From Pseudomonas sp. SLFW (GTDB taxonomy: Bacteria > Pseudomonadota > Gammaproteobacteria > Pseudomonadales > Pseudomonadaceae): 64,000 nt of DNA. The stretch spans positions 1 to 64,000 of the forward strand of contig NZ_JAAAKW010000010.1 in assembly GCF_009905615.1 (NCBI RefSeq), given 5' to 3'. A program made the translations under genes and the position numbers. This document shows, piece by piece, positions 46,657-55,937 of the stretch; positions within the stretch are counted from its first letter, which is position 1, and each line of letters opens with the position of its first letter. The notes beneath the pieces were generated by a model that did not search any database, was not told the origin of the DNA, and saw only the letters and a program-made list of their open reading frames with translations.

Positions 46657-47202
46657 GTGTTTATGTCGATTACGGTTCGCCTGGCTGTTGCTTCACTGGC
46701 TGCATTGCTGGCCGCTTGTTCCAGCACTCCGCCGCCATCTCCCCCCAAGGTCGCCTATCGGCCTGTGATCGCTGCTCCCCCTCAATTCAATTCTCCCGTT
46801 GCGGATGACGTGCTGTTACGTGCCATCGGCCTTGTTGGCACGCCGTACCGTTGGGGTGGCAATACGCCTGATTCGGGGTTCGATTGCAGTGGTTTGATTG
46901 GCTACGTCTATCACGACGCTGCTGGCATCACCCTGCCGCGCTCGACCCGTGAAATGATCACCCTGCGAGGCCCGGACATCGACCGCAGTCAGTTGCAGAC
47001 TGGCGACTTGGTGTTCTTCGCCACGGGCGGCGGCTCGAACGTGAGCCATGCCGGGATCTATGTCGGTGAAGGCCGCTTCGTGCATGCGCCTGCCACCGGT
47101 GGCACCGTCAAGCTCGACAGCCTCGACAAGCCGTACTGGCAGAAAGCCTGGCTGAACGCCAAACGTGTGATCCAGCCGTCGAATCTCGCGCGCAGCAACT
47201 GA
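46657..47202 (+). CDS. NlpC/P60 (C40) cell-wall hydrolase lipoprotein, second copy
   Basis: A 181-residue paralogue of the preceding gene with a shorter linker. The lipoprotein signal is MSITVRLAVASLAALLAAC, followed by a proline-rich stretch and the NlpC/P60 domain (GFDCSGLIGYVYHDAAGITL, VSHAGIYVGEGRFVHAP). The start is either GTG 46657, six bases after AGGAAG, or ATG 46663; I list the first. The two genes look like an old tandem duplication. Confidence 0.92.
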   Translation: MFMSITVRLAVASLAALLAACSSTPPPSPPKVAYRPVIAAPPQFNSPVADDVLLRAIGLVGTPYRWGGNTPDSGFDCSGLIGYVYHDAAGITLPRSTREMITLRGPDIDRSQLQTGDLVFFATGGGSNVSHAGIYVGEGRFVHAPATGGTVKLDSLDKPYWQKAWLNAKRVIQPSNLARSN

Positions 47203-47216
47203 TCCTTTTCCCTGTG

Positions 47217-47245
47217 GTTTGCTGCGTGGTTGTTGCGCAGCAAAC
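47217..47245 (+). terminator. Hairpin after the second NlpC/P60 gene
   Basis: GTTTGCTGCG and CGCAGCAAAC form a perfect 10-base stem with a nine-base loop, 15 bases after the stop codon. No U-tract follows, so termination would be weak or factor-dependent. Confidence 0.5.
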
Positions 47246-47378
47246 ACCTGACTCGCCTTCCTTGCTAAAACTCGCGGACGCCACTGCTGGCAAGCCGTGC
47301 TGCTTCAGGGATGCGGCAGATCCTTCGCCGCTTCGATTGACGCTCGGTAGTCAACCCTCTAACCTTCGCCGATTGTTT

Positions 47379-47563
47379 CAGGTGCCCGCTAAAAAGGGTG
47401 AAACAGGGAAGCCGGTGCGAACGCCTTTGCGATCAATTCCGGCGCTGCCTCCGCAACGGTAAATGAGTCAAGGCTGCGCACGATGCCACTGTGTTCGATG
47501 AACATGGGAAGGCGCGCCGCCCCTGTTTCGCTCATGAGTCCGGAGACCGGCCTGATCCATTCA
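47379..47563 (+). promoter_or_regulatory. Cobalamin (B12) riboswitch
   Basis: The AdoCbl-type landmarks appear in order. CAGGTGCCCGC (P2 start) is followed by GGGTGAAACAGGGAAGCCGGTG, then TTCCGGCGCTGCCTCCGCAACGGT, which is the B12-box region, then TGAGTC, CCACTG and ATGGGAAGGCG. CATGAGTCCGGAGACCGGCCTG closes the core. It lies about 110 bases upstream of cobO, and high cobalamin would be expected to shut down the operon. The exact 5' end is uncertain. Confidence 0.92.
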
Positions 47564-47676
47564 ACAGCATCACGGAGGGCGATGCTCTGCGCAGGCTCGG
47601 CGTTTGTCCGGTGCCTGCTGTCAGCCTTTGTCCGTGCCCTCCGTTTGCCACACCTGCCCTCAAGCGGAGAGCTGAG

Positions 47677-48288
47677 ATGAGCGAATCCCCCGAACGTGAC
47701 GAACGCCACCTGGCGCGCATGCTGCGCAAAAAGGCGGTGATGGACGAGCGCATTGCCAGCGCCCCCAATGAATGCGGCCTGTTGCTGGTCCTGACCGGCA
47801 ACGGCAAGGGCAAGAGCAGCTCGGCGTTTGGCATGCTGGCGAGGGCCATGGGCCACGGCATGCAGTGCGGCGTGGTGCAGTTCATCAAAGGCCGCAACGC
47901 CACGGGCGAAGAGCTGTTCTTCCGCCGTTTCCCCGAGCAAGTGCGCTATCACGTCATGGGCGAAGGCTTCACGTGGGAGACCCAAGACCGTCAGCGTGAC
48001 ATCGCGGCGGCCGAGGCGGCGTGGGTCGTGACCCGAGAATTTCTGCGTGATCCCGAGATCGGCCTAGTGATCCTCGACGAACTGAACATCGCCCTCAAAC
48101 ACGGCTACCTCGATCTGGAACAGGTGTTGAGCGACCTCCAGGCGCGTCCGCCGATGCAGCACGTGGTCGTCACCGGCCGTGGCGCGAAGCAGGAATTGAT
48201 CGACCTGTCTGACACGGTGTCCGAGATTGGCGTGGTCAAGCACGCGTTTCAGGCGGGCATCAAGGCGCAGAAGGGCATTGAGCTGTGA
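47677..48288 (+). CDS. cobO: Cob(I)alamin adenosyltransferase
   Basis: A 203-residue enzyme of the CobA/CobO/BtuR family that adds the adenosyl group to corrinoids. The P-loop TGNGKGKSSSAFGM is near residue 36, and DELNIALKHGYLDLEQVL is characteristic. The start MSESPERDERHLARM at 47677 matches the family; the open frame reaches back to 47491 through the riboswitch and is not translated there. It is the first gene of the cob operon and overlaps cobB as GTGA. Confidence 0.95.
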   Translation: MSESPERDERHLARMLRKKAVMDERIASAPNECGLLLVLTGNGKGKSSSAFGMLARAMGHGMQCGVVQFIKGRNATGEELFFRRFPEQVRYHVMGEGFTWETQDRQRDIAAAEAAWVVTREFLRDPEIGLVILDELNIALKHGYLDLEQVLSDLQARPPMQHVVVTGRGAKQELIDLSDTVSEIGVVKHAFQAGIKAQKGIEL

Positions 48289-49580
48289 GTGAGGCTCGTC
48301 GATGCCCTGCGGTTTTGATCGCGGCGCCCGCGTCCGGCCAAGGCAAAACCACTGTGACAGCGGCGTTAGCCCGTCTGCATCGCAATCAGGGTCGTAACGT
48401 TCGAGTGTTCAAATGCGGTCCGGATTTTCTCGACCCGATGATTCTCGAACGCGCCAGCGGTAATCCCGTTTATCAATTGGACATGTGGATGGTCGGCGAG
48501 GATGAGAGCCGACGCCTGCTGTGGGAAGCCGCCGCCGATGCTGATCTGATCCTGATCGAGGGTGTGATGGGGCTGTTCGACGGAACGCCTTCCAGCGCGG
48601 ATCTGGCGCGGCGTTTCGGCGTGCCGGTGCTGGGCGTGATCGACGGCACGGCCATGGCTCAAACCTTCGGGGCGCTGGCGTTGGGCCTCGCGCGCTATCA
48701 ACCGGACCTGCCCTTCGCGGGCGTGCTGGCCAACCGGGTGGGCACCGTGCGTCATGCCCAGTTGCTCGAAGGCAGCCTGACTGAAGGCTTGCGCTGGTAT
48801 GGCGCGTTGTCGCGGGAAACCGGCATCGAACTGCCGAGTCGCCATCTGGGGCTGGTTCAGGCGAGCGAACTGAACGACCTGGACGTGCGCCTCGACGCGG
48901 CCGCCGATGCATTGGCCAGCACCTGCGATTCGACGTTGCCACCCGCCGTGACCTTCGAAGCGCCCGATAGCGTGCCCGCTGAGCCGCTGTTGGCCAGCGT
49001 GCGCATCGCCGTTGCCCGTGACGAGGCGTTCGCCTTTACCTACGGCGCCAGCCTCGACCTGTTGCGGGCGATGGGCGCTGAGCTGCTGTTTTTCTCACCG
49101 ATCCGCGACAGCCAGTTGCCAGACGCAGACAGCCTGTACCTGCCCGGTGGTTACCCGGAGCTGCATCACGTGGCGCTCGGTCAGAACCACTCGATGCTCG
49201 ACGCCATTCGCGCTCACCACGCCGCAGGCAAGCCGCTGCTCGCGGAGTGCGGCGGCATGCTTTACCTGCTGAACGCCCTGACCGACGTAGACGGCCAACG
49301 CGCCGAACTGGTGGGCCTGTTGGACGGCGAGGCGGTGATGCAGAAACGCCTGGCCGCCCTGGCCCTGCAATCGGTCGAATTGCCGGAAGGGACCTTGCGC
49401 GGGCATACCTATCATCATTCGCTGACCAGCACCGAACTGACCCCGATTGCCCGTGGCGTCAGTCCCAACGGCGGGCGTGGCGCGGAAGCGGTGTACCGGG
49501 ACGGGCGGATGACGGCGTCGTACGTGCACTTCTATTTCCCGTCCAACCCACAGGCGATGGCGGCGCTGTTTTTGCCATGA
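48285..49580 (+). CDS. cobB: Cobyrinic acid a,c-diamide synthase
   Basis: A 431-residue amidotransferase that amidates the a and c side chains using glutamine and ATP. The N-terminal P-loop is APASGQGKTTVTAAL. The C-terminal type 1 glutamine amidotransferase domain has LLAECGGMLYLLN with the catalytic cysteine, and HTYHHS. The start is a GTG overlapping cobO. Confidence 0.95.
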   Translation: MSEARRCPAVLIAAPASGQGKTTVTAALARLHRNQGRNVRVFKCGPDFLDPMILERASGNPVYQLDMWMVGEDESRRLLWEAAADADLILIEGVMGLFDGTPSSADLARRFGVPVLGVIDGTAMAQTFGALALGLARYQPDLPFAGVLANRVGTVRHAQLLEGSLTEGLRWYGALSRETGIELPSRHLGLVQASELNDLDVRLDAAADALASTCDSTLPPAVTFEAPDSVPAEPLLASVRIAVARDEAFAFTYGASLDLLRAMGAELLFFSPIRDSQLPDADSLYLPGGYPELHHVALGQNHSMLDAIRAHHAAGKPLLAECGGMLYLLNALTDVDGQRAELVGLLDGEAVMQKRLAALALQSVELPEGTLRGHTYHHSLTSTELTPIARGVSPNGGRGAEAVYRDGRMTASYVHFYFPSNPQAMAALFLP

Positions 49581-49641
49581 CGTGTCTGTCGGTGTTCTCC
49601 ATCGTAGGACTGACCCGATTTTCCGGTGGGAACACGGTTTC

Positions 49642-49733
49642 CTGTAGGAGCGAATTCATTCGCGAGAGGGCGGTACATCCGAAGCCTTTCTATCGGCCGT
49701 ACCTTCGCATCGCGAATAAATTCGCTCCTACAG
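49642..49733. repeat. REPIN, class B, inside the cob operon
   Basis: The left arm TGTAGGAGCGAATTCATTCG and right arm CGCGAATAAATTCGCTCCTA (one change) lie in the only sizeable gap of the cob operon, between cobB and bluB. It could split mRNA levels within the operon. Confidence 0.92.
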
Positions 49734-49770
49734 CAGGTGCACGTGTGGTCAGCCATGGCGAGGTGCTCTC

Positions 49771-50421
49771 GTGACTGATCACGCCTTCAGCGACGCCGAA
49801 CGCGCGTCGGTCTACCGGGCCATTGCCGAACGCCGGGACATGCGGCATTTCACCGGCGGCTCCGTGACACCGGAGTTGCTGGCCCGCCTGCTGGAAGCCG
49901 CACACCACGCGCCGAGCGTCGGTCTGATGCAGCCGTGGCGCTTCATTCGGATCAGCGACCGTCAACTGCGCCGCCAGATTCAGGCCCAAGTTGAAGAAGA
50001 GCGCATCCGCACCGCTGAAGCCTTGGGCGAGCGCTCCGACGACTTCATGAAACTCAAGGTCGAAGGCATCAACGACTGCGCCGAAGTGCTCGTCGCGGCC
50101 TTGATGGACGATCGTGAGAAGCACATTTTCGGCCGTCGCACCTTGCCGGAGATGGACATGGCGTCGTTGTCCTGTGCAATTCAAAACCTGTGGCTTGCGG
50201 CCCGGGCCGAAGGGTTGGGCATGGGCTGGGTCTCATTATTCGAACCTCAAGCGCTGGCCGACCTGCTGGAGATGCCAACCGGTTCAAAACCTTTGGCGAT
50301 CCTGTGTCTGGGCCCGGTCAAGGAATTTTACCCGGCGCCGATGCTGGTATTGGAGGGGTGGGCGCAGGCGCGTCCACTGCAAGAGTTGGTCTACGAAAAC
50401 ACATGGGGAGTGAGCGCATGA
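49771..50421 (+). CDS. bluB: 5,6-dimethylbenzimidazole synthase
   Basis: A 216-residue flavin-destroying enzyme of the nitroreductase fold that makes the lower ligand of B12 from FMNH2 and oxygen. The N-terminal ERRDMRHFTGGSVTPELLAR and the segment GLGMGWVSLFEPQALADLL match BluB. It implies oxygen-dependent (aerobic) ligand synthesis. The start is a GTG at 49771. It overlaps cobD as ATGA. Confidence 0.94.
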   Translation: MTDHAFSDAERASVYRAIAERRDMRHFTGGSVTPELLARLLEAAHHAPSVGLMQPWRFIRISDRQLRRQIQAQVEEERIRTAEALGERSDDFMKLKVEGINDCAEVLVAALMDDREKHIFGRRTLPEMDMASLSCAIQNLWLAARAEGLGMGWVSLFEPQALADLLEMPTGSKPLAILCLGPVKEFYPAPMLVLEGWAQARPLQELVYENTWGVSA

Positions 50422-51326
50422 GCGTGGCGTTGTTGAGCGTCGCCGGGGTCGCGCTGGATGCGCTGCTGGGCGAGCCAAAACGAAACCACCCGCTGGTGGC
50501 CTTCGGCCGATATGCCGAGCGCATCGAGCAACGTTTCAACGGCGGCGGTCGCGGCTGGCGCAGCCATGGCGTCACGGCGTGGTTCATTGCGGTCATCCCG
50601 CTGACCCTGTTGGTGACCTTCCTCAGTTGGCTGCCTTATATCGGCTGGCTGGTAGAAGTCGCCGCGCTGTACTGTGCCCTTGGCCTGCGCAGCCTGGGCG
50701 AACATGTGGCGCCGGTGGCGCAGGCCTTGCGCAGCGATGACCTGAAAGAGGCGCGGCATCGCGTGGGTTTCCTCGTCAGTCGCCAGACGTCTGAACTGGA
50801 CGCCACCGAGGTCGCCCGCGCCGCCACCGAATCGGTGCTGGAAAACGGCAGCGACGCCGTGTTCGCCGCGATCTTCTGGTTCGTCGTGCTGGGCGCGCCC
50901 GGCGTGATCCTCTATCGCCTGAGCAATACCCTCGACGCGATGTGGGGCTATCGCAACGAACGCTTCGAACGTTTCGGTTGGGCGGCGGCAAAGATTGACG
51001 ACCTGCTCAATTACATTCCTGCGCGTCTGGTGGCGTTGACCTACGCAGTGCTCGGCAAAACCCGACTGGCGTTGCGCTGCTGGCGGACGCAGGCCCCCAA
51101 ATGGGACAGCCCGAACGCGGGTCCCGTCATGGCGGCAGGTGCCGGTGCCTTGGGCGTCGAACTCGGCGGCGCGGCGATTTACCATGGCGAGCTGCACCAG
51201 CGTCCGCAATTAGGCGAAGGTGCACCGGCCGATGCGAATTCCATTGATCGAGGCTGGCAACTGGTGCAGCGTGGCGTCTGGCTGTGGTTGCTGATGTTGT
51301 GTCTGGGGACTGAATTCTATGCTTGA
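50418..51326 (+). CDS. cobD: Adenosylcobinamide-phosphate synthase CobD
   Basis: A 302-residue membrane protein of the CbiB/CobD family that attaches aminopropanol phosphate to adenosylcobyric acid. The N-terminal DALLGEPKRNHPLVAFGRYA is the family signature, and several hydrophobic segments follow. The start at 50418 overlaps the bluB stop by four bases. Confidence 0.94.
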   Translation: MSVALLSVAGVALDALLGEPKRNHPLVAFGRYAERIEQRFNGGGRGWRSHGVTAWFIAVIPLTLLVTFLSWLPYIGWLVEVAALYCALGLRSLGEHVAPVAQALRSDDLKEARHRVGFLVSRQTSELDATEVARAATESVLENGSDAVFAAIFWFVVLGAPGVILYRLSNTLDAMWGYRNERFERFGWAAAKIDDLLNYIPARLVALTYAVLGKTRLALRCWRTQAPKWDSPNAGPVMAAGAGALGVELGGAAIYHGELHQRPQLGEGAPADANSIDRGWQLVQRGVWLWLLMLCLGTEFYA

Positions 51327-52323
51327 ACACGGCGGTCGGTTGCGGGGTGCAGTACAGAAATACGGCATCGATGAGGCCGACTGGCTCGACCTGTCCAGCG
51401 GGATTTCACCTTGGTCCTGGCCGATTCCGCCGATCCCGGATTCAGCGTGGGCGCGTTTGCCTGAAACCGATGACGGCCTCGAAGCGGCCGCGTGTGCGTA
51501 TTACGGCGTGGCGGATCTGCTGCCCGTGGCCGGTTCCCAAGCCGCGATTCAGGCGCTGCCGCGTTTGCGCCAGGCGGGCAAGGTCGGCGTGCTGTCGCCG
51601 TGTTACGCCGAACACGCCGAGGCTTGGCGCAGCAACGGATTTCTGGTGCGCGAAGTGCTGGAGCATGAGGTCGAGCGCTTCATTGATGTCCTCGACGTGC
51701 TGGTGGTGGTCAACCCGAACAACCCCACAGGCCTGAGCCTGACCCAGGAACGCTTGCTGGAATGGCATGCGCGGCTGGCGCAACGCGGCGGCTGGCTGGT
51801 GGTGGACGAAGCGTTCATGGACAACACGCCACACCTGAGCCTCGCCGCCGAAACCCAACGCCCCGGTCTTATCGTGCTGCGCTCCTTTGGCAAGTTCTTC
51901 GGTCTGGCAGGCGTGCGCCTGGGTTTCGTACTGGCCGAGTCGCGTTTTCTCAAAGTCCTGGCCAAACAGATCGGACCCTGGTCGGTGAGCGGTCCTACAC
52001 GCATTCTGGGCAAAGCCTGCTTTGACGACGTCGAAGGTCATCGTGTGCAACGAGAGCGCACAGCGCACGCAAGTGAACGTCTGGTCGAGGTGCTGACCCG
52101 ATACGGCTTCGCGCCCCAAGGGGGCTGCGCATTGTTCCAATGGCTGGTGACGCCGATGGCTGTTGAGCTGCACGAGTTCTGCGCCCAACGCGGGATTTTG
52201 TTGCGCATCTTCCTCAACAACAGCCCGGCTCACAGCAGCCTGCGTTTTGGTCTGCCTCGGGATGAAGCGGATTGGCAGCGACTGGCGCAGGCGTTGAGCG
52301 AATTTTCCGGGGAGCGTGCATGA
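51319..52323 (+). CDS. cobC: L-threonine-O-3-phosphate decarboxylase, CobC type (class I aminotransferase fold)
   Basis: A 334-residue PLP enzyme that supplies the aminopropanol linker. The motif VVNPNNPTGLSL and the PLP lysine in SFGKFFGLAGVRLGF mark the aminotransferase I/II fold, and the neighbours fix its role. It overlaps cobD by eight bases and cobQ by four. Confidence 0.93.
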   Translation: MLEHGGRLRGAVQKYGIDEADWLDLSSGISPWSWPIPPIPDSAWARLPETDDGLEAAACAYYGVADLLPVAGSQAAIQALPRLRQAGKVGVLSPCYAEHAEAWRSNGFLVREVLEHEVERFIDVLDVLVVVNPNNPTGLSLTQERLLEWHARLAQRGGWLVVDEAFMDNTPHLSLAAETQRPGLIVLRSFGKFFGLAGVRLGFVLAESRFLKVLAKQIGPWSVSGPTRILGKACFDDVEGHRVQRERTAHASERLVEVLTRYGFAPQGGCALFQWLVTPMAVELHEFCAQRGILLRIFLNNSPAHSSLRFGLPRDEADWQRLAQALSEFSGERA

Positions 52324-53798
52324 ATCATCCGAAGGCTGGCAAAACCCTCATGGTGCAAGGCACCACGTCGGACGCCGGTAAAAGCACGCTCGTGACCGCG
52401 CTGTGCCGCTGGCTGACCCGCCAGGGCGTGCGCACGGTGCCATTCAAGCCGCAGAACATGGCGCTCAACAGTGCCGTGACCGCCGATGGCGGCGAGATTG
52501 GCCGGGCGCAAGCCGTGCAGGCTCAGGCCTGTGGCCTCGAACCGCACACCGACATGAACCCGGTGCTGCTCAAACCCAACAGCGACACCGGCGCGCAAGT
52601 GATCATCCACGGGCGCGCGGTGACCACCATGAACGCCGTCGCTTATCACGACTACAAAGCCATCGCCATGCAGGCGGTGCTGGCCTCCCATAAACGGCTG
52701 AGCGAAGGCTGGCCGGTGGTCATGGTCGAAGGCGCGGGGTCGCCAGCGGAAATCAATCTGCGGGCGGGCGACATTGCCAACATGGGCTTTGCCGAGGCGG
52801 TGGATTGCCCGGTGTTGCTGGTGGCCGACATCAATCGCGGCGGTGTTTTCGCGCATTTGGTGGGCACGCTGGAACTGTTGTCCACCAGCGAACAGGCGCG
52901 GGTTAAGGGCTTCATCATCAACCGTTTCCGGGGCGATATCGCCTTGCTGCAACCGGGTCTGGACTGGCTTGAACAGCGCACCGGCAAACCGGTGGTGGGC
53001 GTTCTGCCGTATGTCATGGACCTGCATCTGGAGGCCGAAGACGGCCTCGATCAGCGTCAGACCGACAAGGCCGAACAGGTGCTGAACGTCGTCGTGCCGG
53101 TGCTGCCACGCATCAGTAATCACACCGATTTCGACCCGCTGCGTCTGCACCCGCAGGTCAATCTGCAATTCGTCGGACCGGGTCAGGTGATCCCCCCCGC
53201 CGACCTGATCATCCTGCCGGGTTCGAAGAGCGTGCGCAGCGACCTGACCTACCTGCGCAACAACGATTGGGACACGGCCATCGCCCGGCATCTGCGCTAC
53301 GGCGGCAAAGTGCTGGGGATTTGCGGCGGTCTGCAAATGCTCGGCGAGGAGCTGCATGACCCGCTGGGGCTCGAAGGCGCCGCAGGGTCGAGCCCCGGTC
53401 TGGGCCTGTTGGCCATTAGCACGGTGCTGGAAAAGGAAAAGCAGCTGCGTAATGTCACCGGGCGGTTGACCCTGGAAGATGCAAACGTCAGCGGCTATGA
53501 AATTCATGCGGGCGTGACCACCGGACCTGCGCTTGAGCGCCCATTGGTACAGCTCAGCGACGGCCGATGCGATGGCGCGCAAAGCGCCGATGGCCAAGTG
53601 CTCGGCTCCTATTTGCACGGTTTGTTCGAAAACCCGGCGTCCAGCAGCGCCTTGCTGCGCTGGGCCGGTTTGCAAGACGTACAGTCTGTCGATTATCACG
53701 GGCTGCGCGAGCGCGACATCGAGCGGTTGGCCGATCTGGTGGAGAACCATCTGGACGGCAAACTGCTGCGCGAACTCTGCGGACTGGAGCCTGTTTGA
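52320..53798 (+). CDS. cobQ: Cobyric acid synthase
   Basis: A 492-residue glutamine-dependent amidotransferase that adds the four remaining amides to the corrin ring. The N-terminal TTSDAGKSTLVTALC is the P-loop. The C-terminal amidotransferase domain has VLGICGGLQMLG with the nucleophilic cysteine, and SYLHGLFEN. The start MNHPKAGKTLM at 52320 overlaps the cobC stop as ATGA. Confidence 0.96.
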   Translation: MNHPKAGKTLMVQGTTSDAGKSTLVTALCRWLTRQGVRTVPFKPQNMALNSAVTADGGEIGRAQAVQAQACGLEPHTDMNPVLLKPNSDTGAQVIIHGRAVTTMNAVAYHDYKAIAMQAVLASHKRLSEGWPVVMVEGAGSPAEINLRAGDIANMGFAEAVDCPVLLVADINRGGVFAHLVGTLELLSTSEQARVKGFIINRFRGDIALLQPGLDWLEQRTGKPVVGVLPYVMDLHLEAEDGLDQRQTDKAEQVLNVVVPVLPRISNHTDFDPLRLHPQVNLQFVGPGQVIPPADLIILPGSKSVRSDLTYLRNNDWDTAIARHLRYGGKVLGICGGLQMLGEELHDPLGLEGAAGSSPGLGLLAISTVLEKEKQLRNVTGRLTLEDANVSGYEIHAGVTTGPALERPLVQLSDGRCDGAQSADGQVLGSYLHGLFENPASSSALLRWAGLQDVQSVDYHGLRERDIERLADLVENHLDGKLLRELCGLEPV

Positions 53799-54319
53799 TG
53801 TTGCAACTGATCCTCGGCGGTGCGCGTTCCGGCAAGAGTCGGCTGGCGGAAAAGCTGGCCAGCGACAGTGGCCTCGATGTCGTGTACATCGCCACCAGCC
53901 AGCCGCTGGACGGCGAGATGAATCAACGGGTGGCGTCGCACCGCGCACGTCGCCCGGACACGTGGGGGCTGGTCGAAGAACCGCTTGAGCTGGCCCGCGT
54001 GCTGAAAGAAAACGCAGAGGAGGGCACCTGCCTGTTGGTGGACTGCCTGACCCTGTGGCTGACCAATCTGCTGATGCTGGACGATCCGCAGCGACTGGCG
54101 CAGGAGCGCGACGTCTTACTCGACTGCCTGGCGCAGCTGCCGGGCGACATCATTTTTGTCAGCAACGAAACCGGGCTGGGCGTCGTGCCCCTCGGTGAAC
54201 TGACCCGTCGTTATGTCGATGAAGCCGGTTGGCTGCATCAGGCGCTGGCCGAACGGTGCCAGCGTGTGGTGTTTACCGTCGCCGGTCTGCCCATGACCCT
54301 GAAAGGAACCCCGCTATGA
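53798..54319 (+). CDS. cobU: Adenosylcobinamide kinase/guanylyltransferase
   Basis: A 173-residue bifunctional enzyme (CobP/CobU) that phosphorylates adenosylcobinamide and adds GMP. The P-loop GGARSGKS is at residues 7-14, with DVVYIATSQPLDGEMNQRV after it and the conserved VSNETGLGVVPLGELTRRY. The start ATG at 53798 overlaps the cobQ stop as TGATG. Confidence 0.95.
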   Translation: MLQLILGGARSGKSRLAEKLASDSGLDVVYIATSQPLDGEMNQRVASHRARRPDTWGLVEEPLELARVLKENAEEGTCLLVDCLTLWLTNLLMLDDPQRLAQERDVLLDCLAQLPGDIIFVSNETGLGVVPLGELTRRYVDEAGWLHQALAERCQRVVFTVAGLPMTLKGTPL

Positions 54320-55368
54320 GCAATGCCTGGTGGCTCGCGCCGTCCCGAGAAGTCGATCAAGCCAGCCGTGAGCAGGCGTTGGCCCGGCAGCAGCAACTGA
54401 CTAAGCCGACTGGCTCGTTGGGCCAGCTGGAAGCGGTCGCCGTGCAACTGGCCGGTCTGCAAGCCGAGGTTAAACCTACGCTAGATAAGGTTTGGATCGC
54501 GATTTTTGCGGGCGATCATGGCGTCGTCGCGGAAGGGGTGTCGGCTTATCCCCAGGAAGTCACCGGGCAGATGCTGCACAACTTCATCATGGGCGGCGCG
54601 GCGATCAGCGTCTTGGCGAAACAGCTTTCGGCACAGCTGGATGTGGTCGATCTCGGCACCGTCTCGCCGCTGAACCTGCCGGGTGTGCGTCACCTGAACC
54701 TTGGCGCGGGCACGGTCAATTTCGCCAAGGCCGAGGCAATGACTCAGGAACAGCTGGAAGGCGCGTTGGCAGGCGGGCGTGACAGCGTGTTGCGCGCCAA
54801 AGCCGTCGGCACTGAGCTGTTCATCGGCGGTGAGATGGGCATCGGCAACACCACGGCCGCCAGCGCAGTCGCCTGCTCGTTGCTGAACTGCCCGGCGCCG
54901 CTGTTGGTAGGGCCGGGAACCGGGTTGGACGCGCAAGGCATCAACCATAAAGCTCATGTCATCGAACAGGCGCTGCAACGGCATGCGGCTCATTCCGGCG
55001 ATGCGCTGGGCAGCTTGCGTGCGCTGGGTGGTTTCGAAGTGGCCGCGTTGGTCGGCGCGTACCTGGCCTGCGCTCAAGAGGGTATCGCCGCGCTGGTGGA
55101 CGGCTTTATCTGCACCGTGGCGGCGTTGGTGGCCGTGCGCTTGAACCCGTCGTGCCGCGAATGGCTGTTCTTCGCCCATCGCGGCGCTGAGCCGGGTCAT
55201 CGCCATGTGCTGGAGACCTTGCAGGCCGAGCCTTTGCTGGAACTGGGCCTGCGGCTGGGCGAGGGCAGTGGTGCTGCGTTGGCGGTGCCGCTGTTGCGTT
55301 TGGCGTGCGATCTGCACAACGGCATGGCGACGTTCGCTGAAGCCGCCGTGGCGGATCGCCCGGCATGA
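54316..55368 (+). CDS. cobT: Nicotinate-nucleotide-dimethylbenzimidazole phosphoribosyltransferase
   Basis: A 350-residue enzyme that makes alpha-ribazole phosphate from the lower-ligand base. Signatures are AGDHGVVAEGVSAYPQEVT and GEMGIGNTTAASAV, the latter with the active-site region, and the acidic GEGSGAALA near the C-terminus. It overlaps cobU as ATGA. It pairs functionally with bluB. Confidence 0.96.
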   Translation: MSNAWWLAPSREVDQASREQALARQQQLTKPTGSLGQLEAVAVQLAGLQAEVKPTLDKVWIAIFAGDHGVVAEGVSAYPQEVTGQMLHNFIMGGAAISVLAKQLSAQLDVVDLGTVSPLNLPGVRHLNLGAGTVNFAKAEAMTQEQLEGALAGGRDSVLRAKAVGTELFIGGEMGIGNTTAASAVACSLLNCPAPLLVGPGTGLDAQGINHKAHVIEQALQRHAAHSGDALGSLRALGGFEVAALVGAYLACAQEGIAALVDGFICTVAALVAVRLNPSCREWLFFAHRGAEPGHRHVLETLQAEPLLELGLRLGEGSGAALAVPLLRLACDLHNGMATFAEAAVADRPA

Positions 55369-55937
55369 CGTTGCACCTGGACCTGCTGCGTCATGGTGAA
55401 ACCGAACAGGGTGGCGGCTTGCGCGGCAGTCTGGACGATGCGTTGACCCCGACCGGCTGGCAGCAGATGCGTGATGCCGTTGCGCTGCGTGGCGAGTGGG
55501 ACCAAATTGTCAGCTCCTCTTTGCAACGCTGCGCGCGGTTCGCGGAAGAACTGTCGGCGCGGTTGTCCTTGCCGCTGCAACTCGAACCCGATCTACAAGA
55601 GCTGCATTTCGGCGACTGGGAAGGCGTGAGCACCGCGCAACTGATGGAGACCGACGCCGATGGGCTGGGTCGCTTCTGGGAAAACCCCTACACCTTCACG
55701 CCGCCCAATGGCGAGCCAGTGTCGACGTTTTCCCAGCGTGTGCATGGCGCGGTCCGACGTCTTCACGCCGCTTACGAGGGCGAGCGGATTCTGCTGATCA
55801 GCCATGGCGGCGTGATGCGCCTGTTGCTGGCCCAGGCTCGCGGTTTGCCCCGTGAGCAGCTGCTACAGGTGGTCGTCGGTCATGGCAGCCTGTTCGGGAT
55901 CAATGTCGACGCGGATGGCGCGCTGACGGAGGTGTAA
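55365..55937 (+). CDS. cobC: Alpha-ribazole phosphatase (histidine phosphatase family)
   Basis: A 190-residue histidine phosphatase. The catalytic histidine is in LLRHGETEQGG, with a second histidine in LISHGGVMRLLL. It removes the phosphate from alpha-ribazole phosphate or from the B12 5'-phosphate. It shares the name CobC with the unrelated decarboxylase gene at 51319. ATGA overlap with cobT. Confidence 0.93.
   Translation: MTLHLDLLRHGETEQGGGLRGSLDDALTPTGWQQMRDAVALRGEWDQIVSSSLQRCARFAEELSARLSLPLQLEPDLQELHFGDWEGVSTAQLMETDADGLGRFWENPYTFTPPNGEPVSTFSQRVHGAVRRLHAAYEGERILLISHGGVMRLLLAQARGLPREQLLQVVVGHGSLFGINVDADGALTEV

Noticed and set aside
47491..47676. N-terminal extension of cobO through the riboswitch
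   Set aside because: The extra 62 residues are not family sequence and overlap the conserved riboswitch core; the start at 47677 fits.
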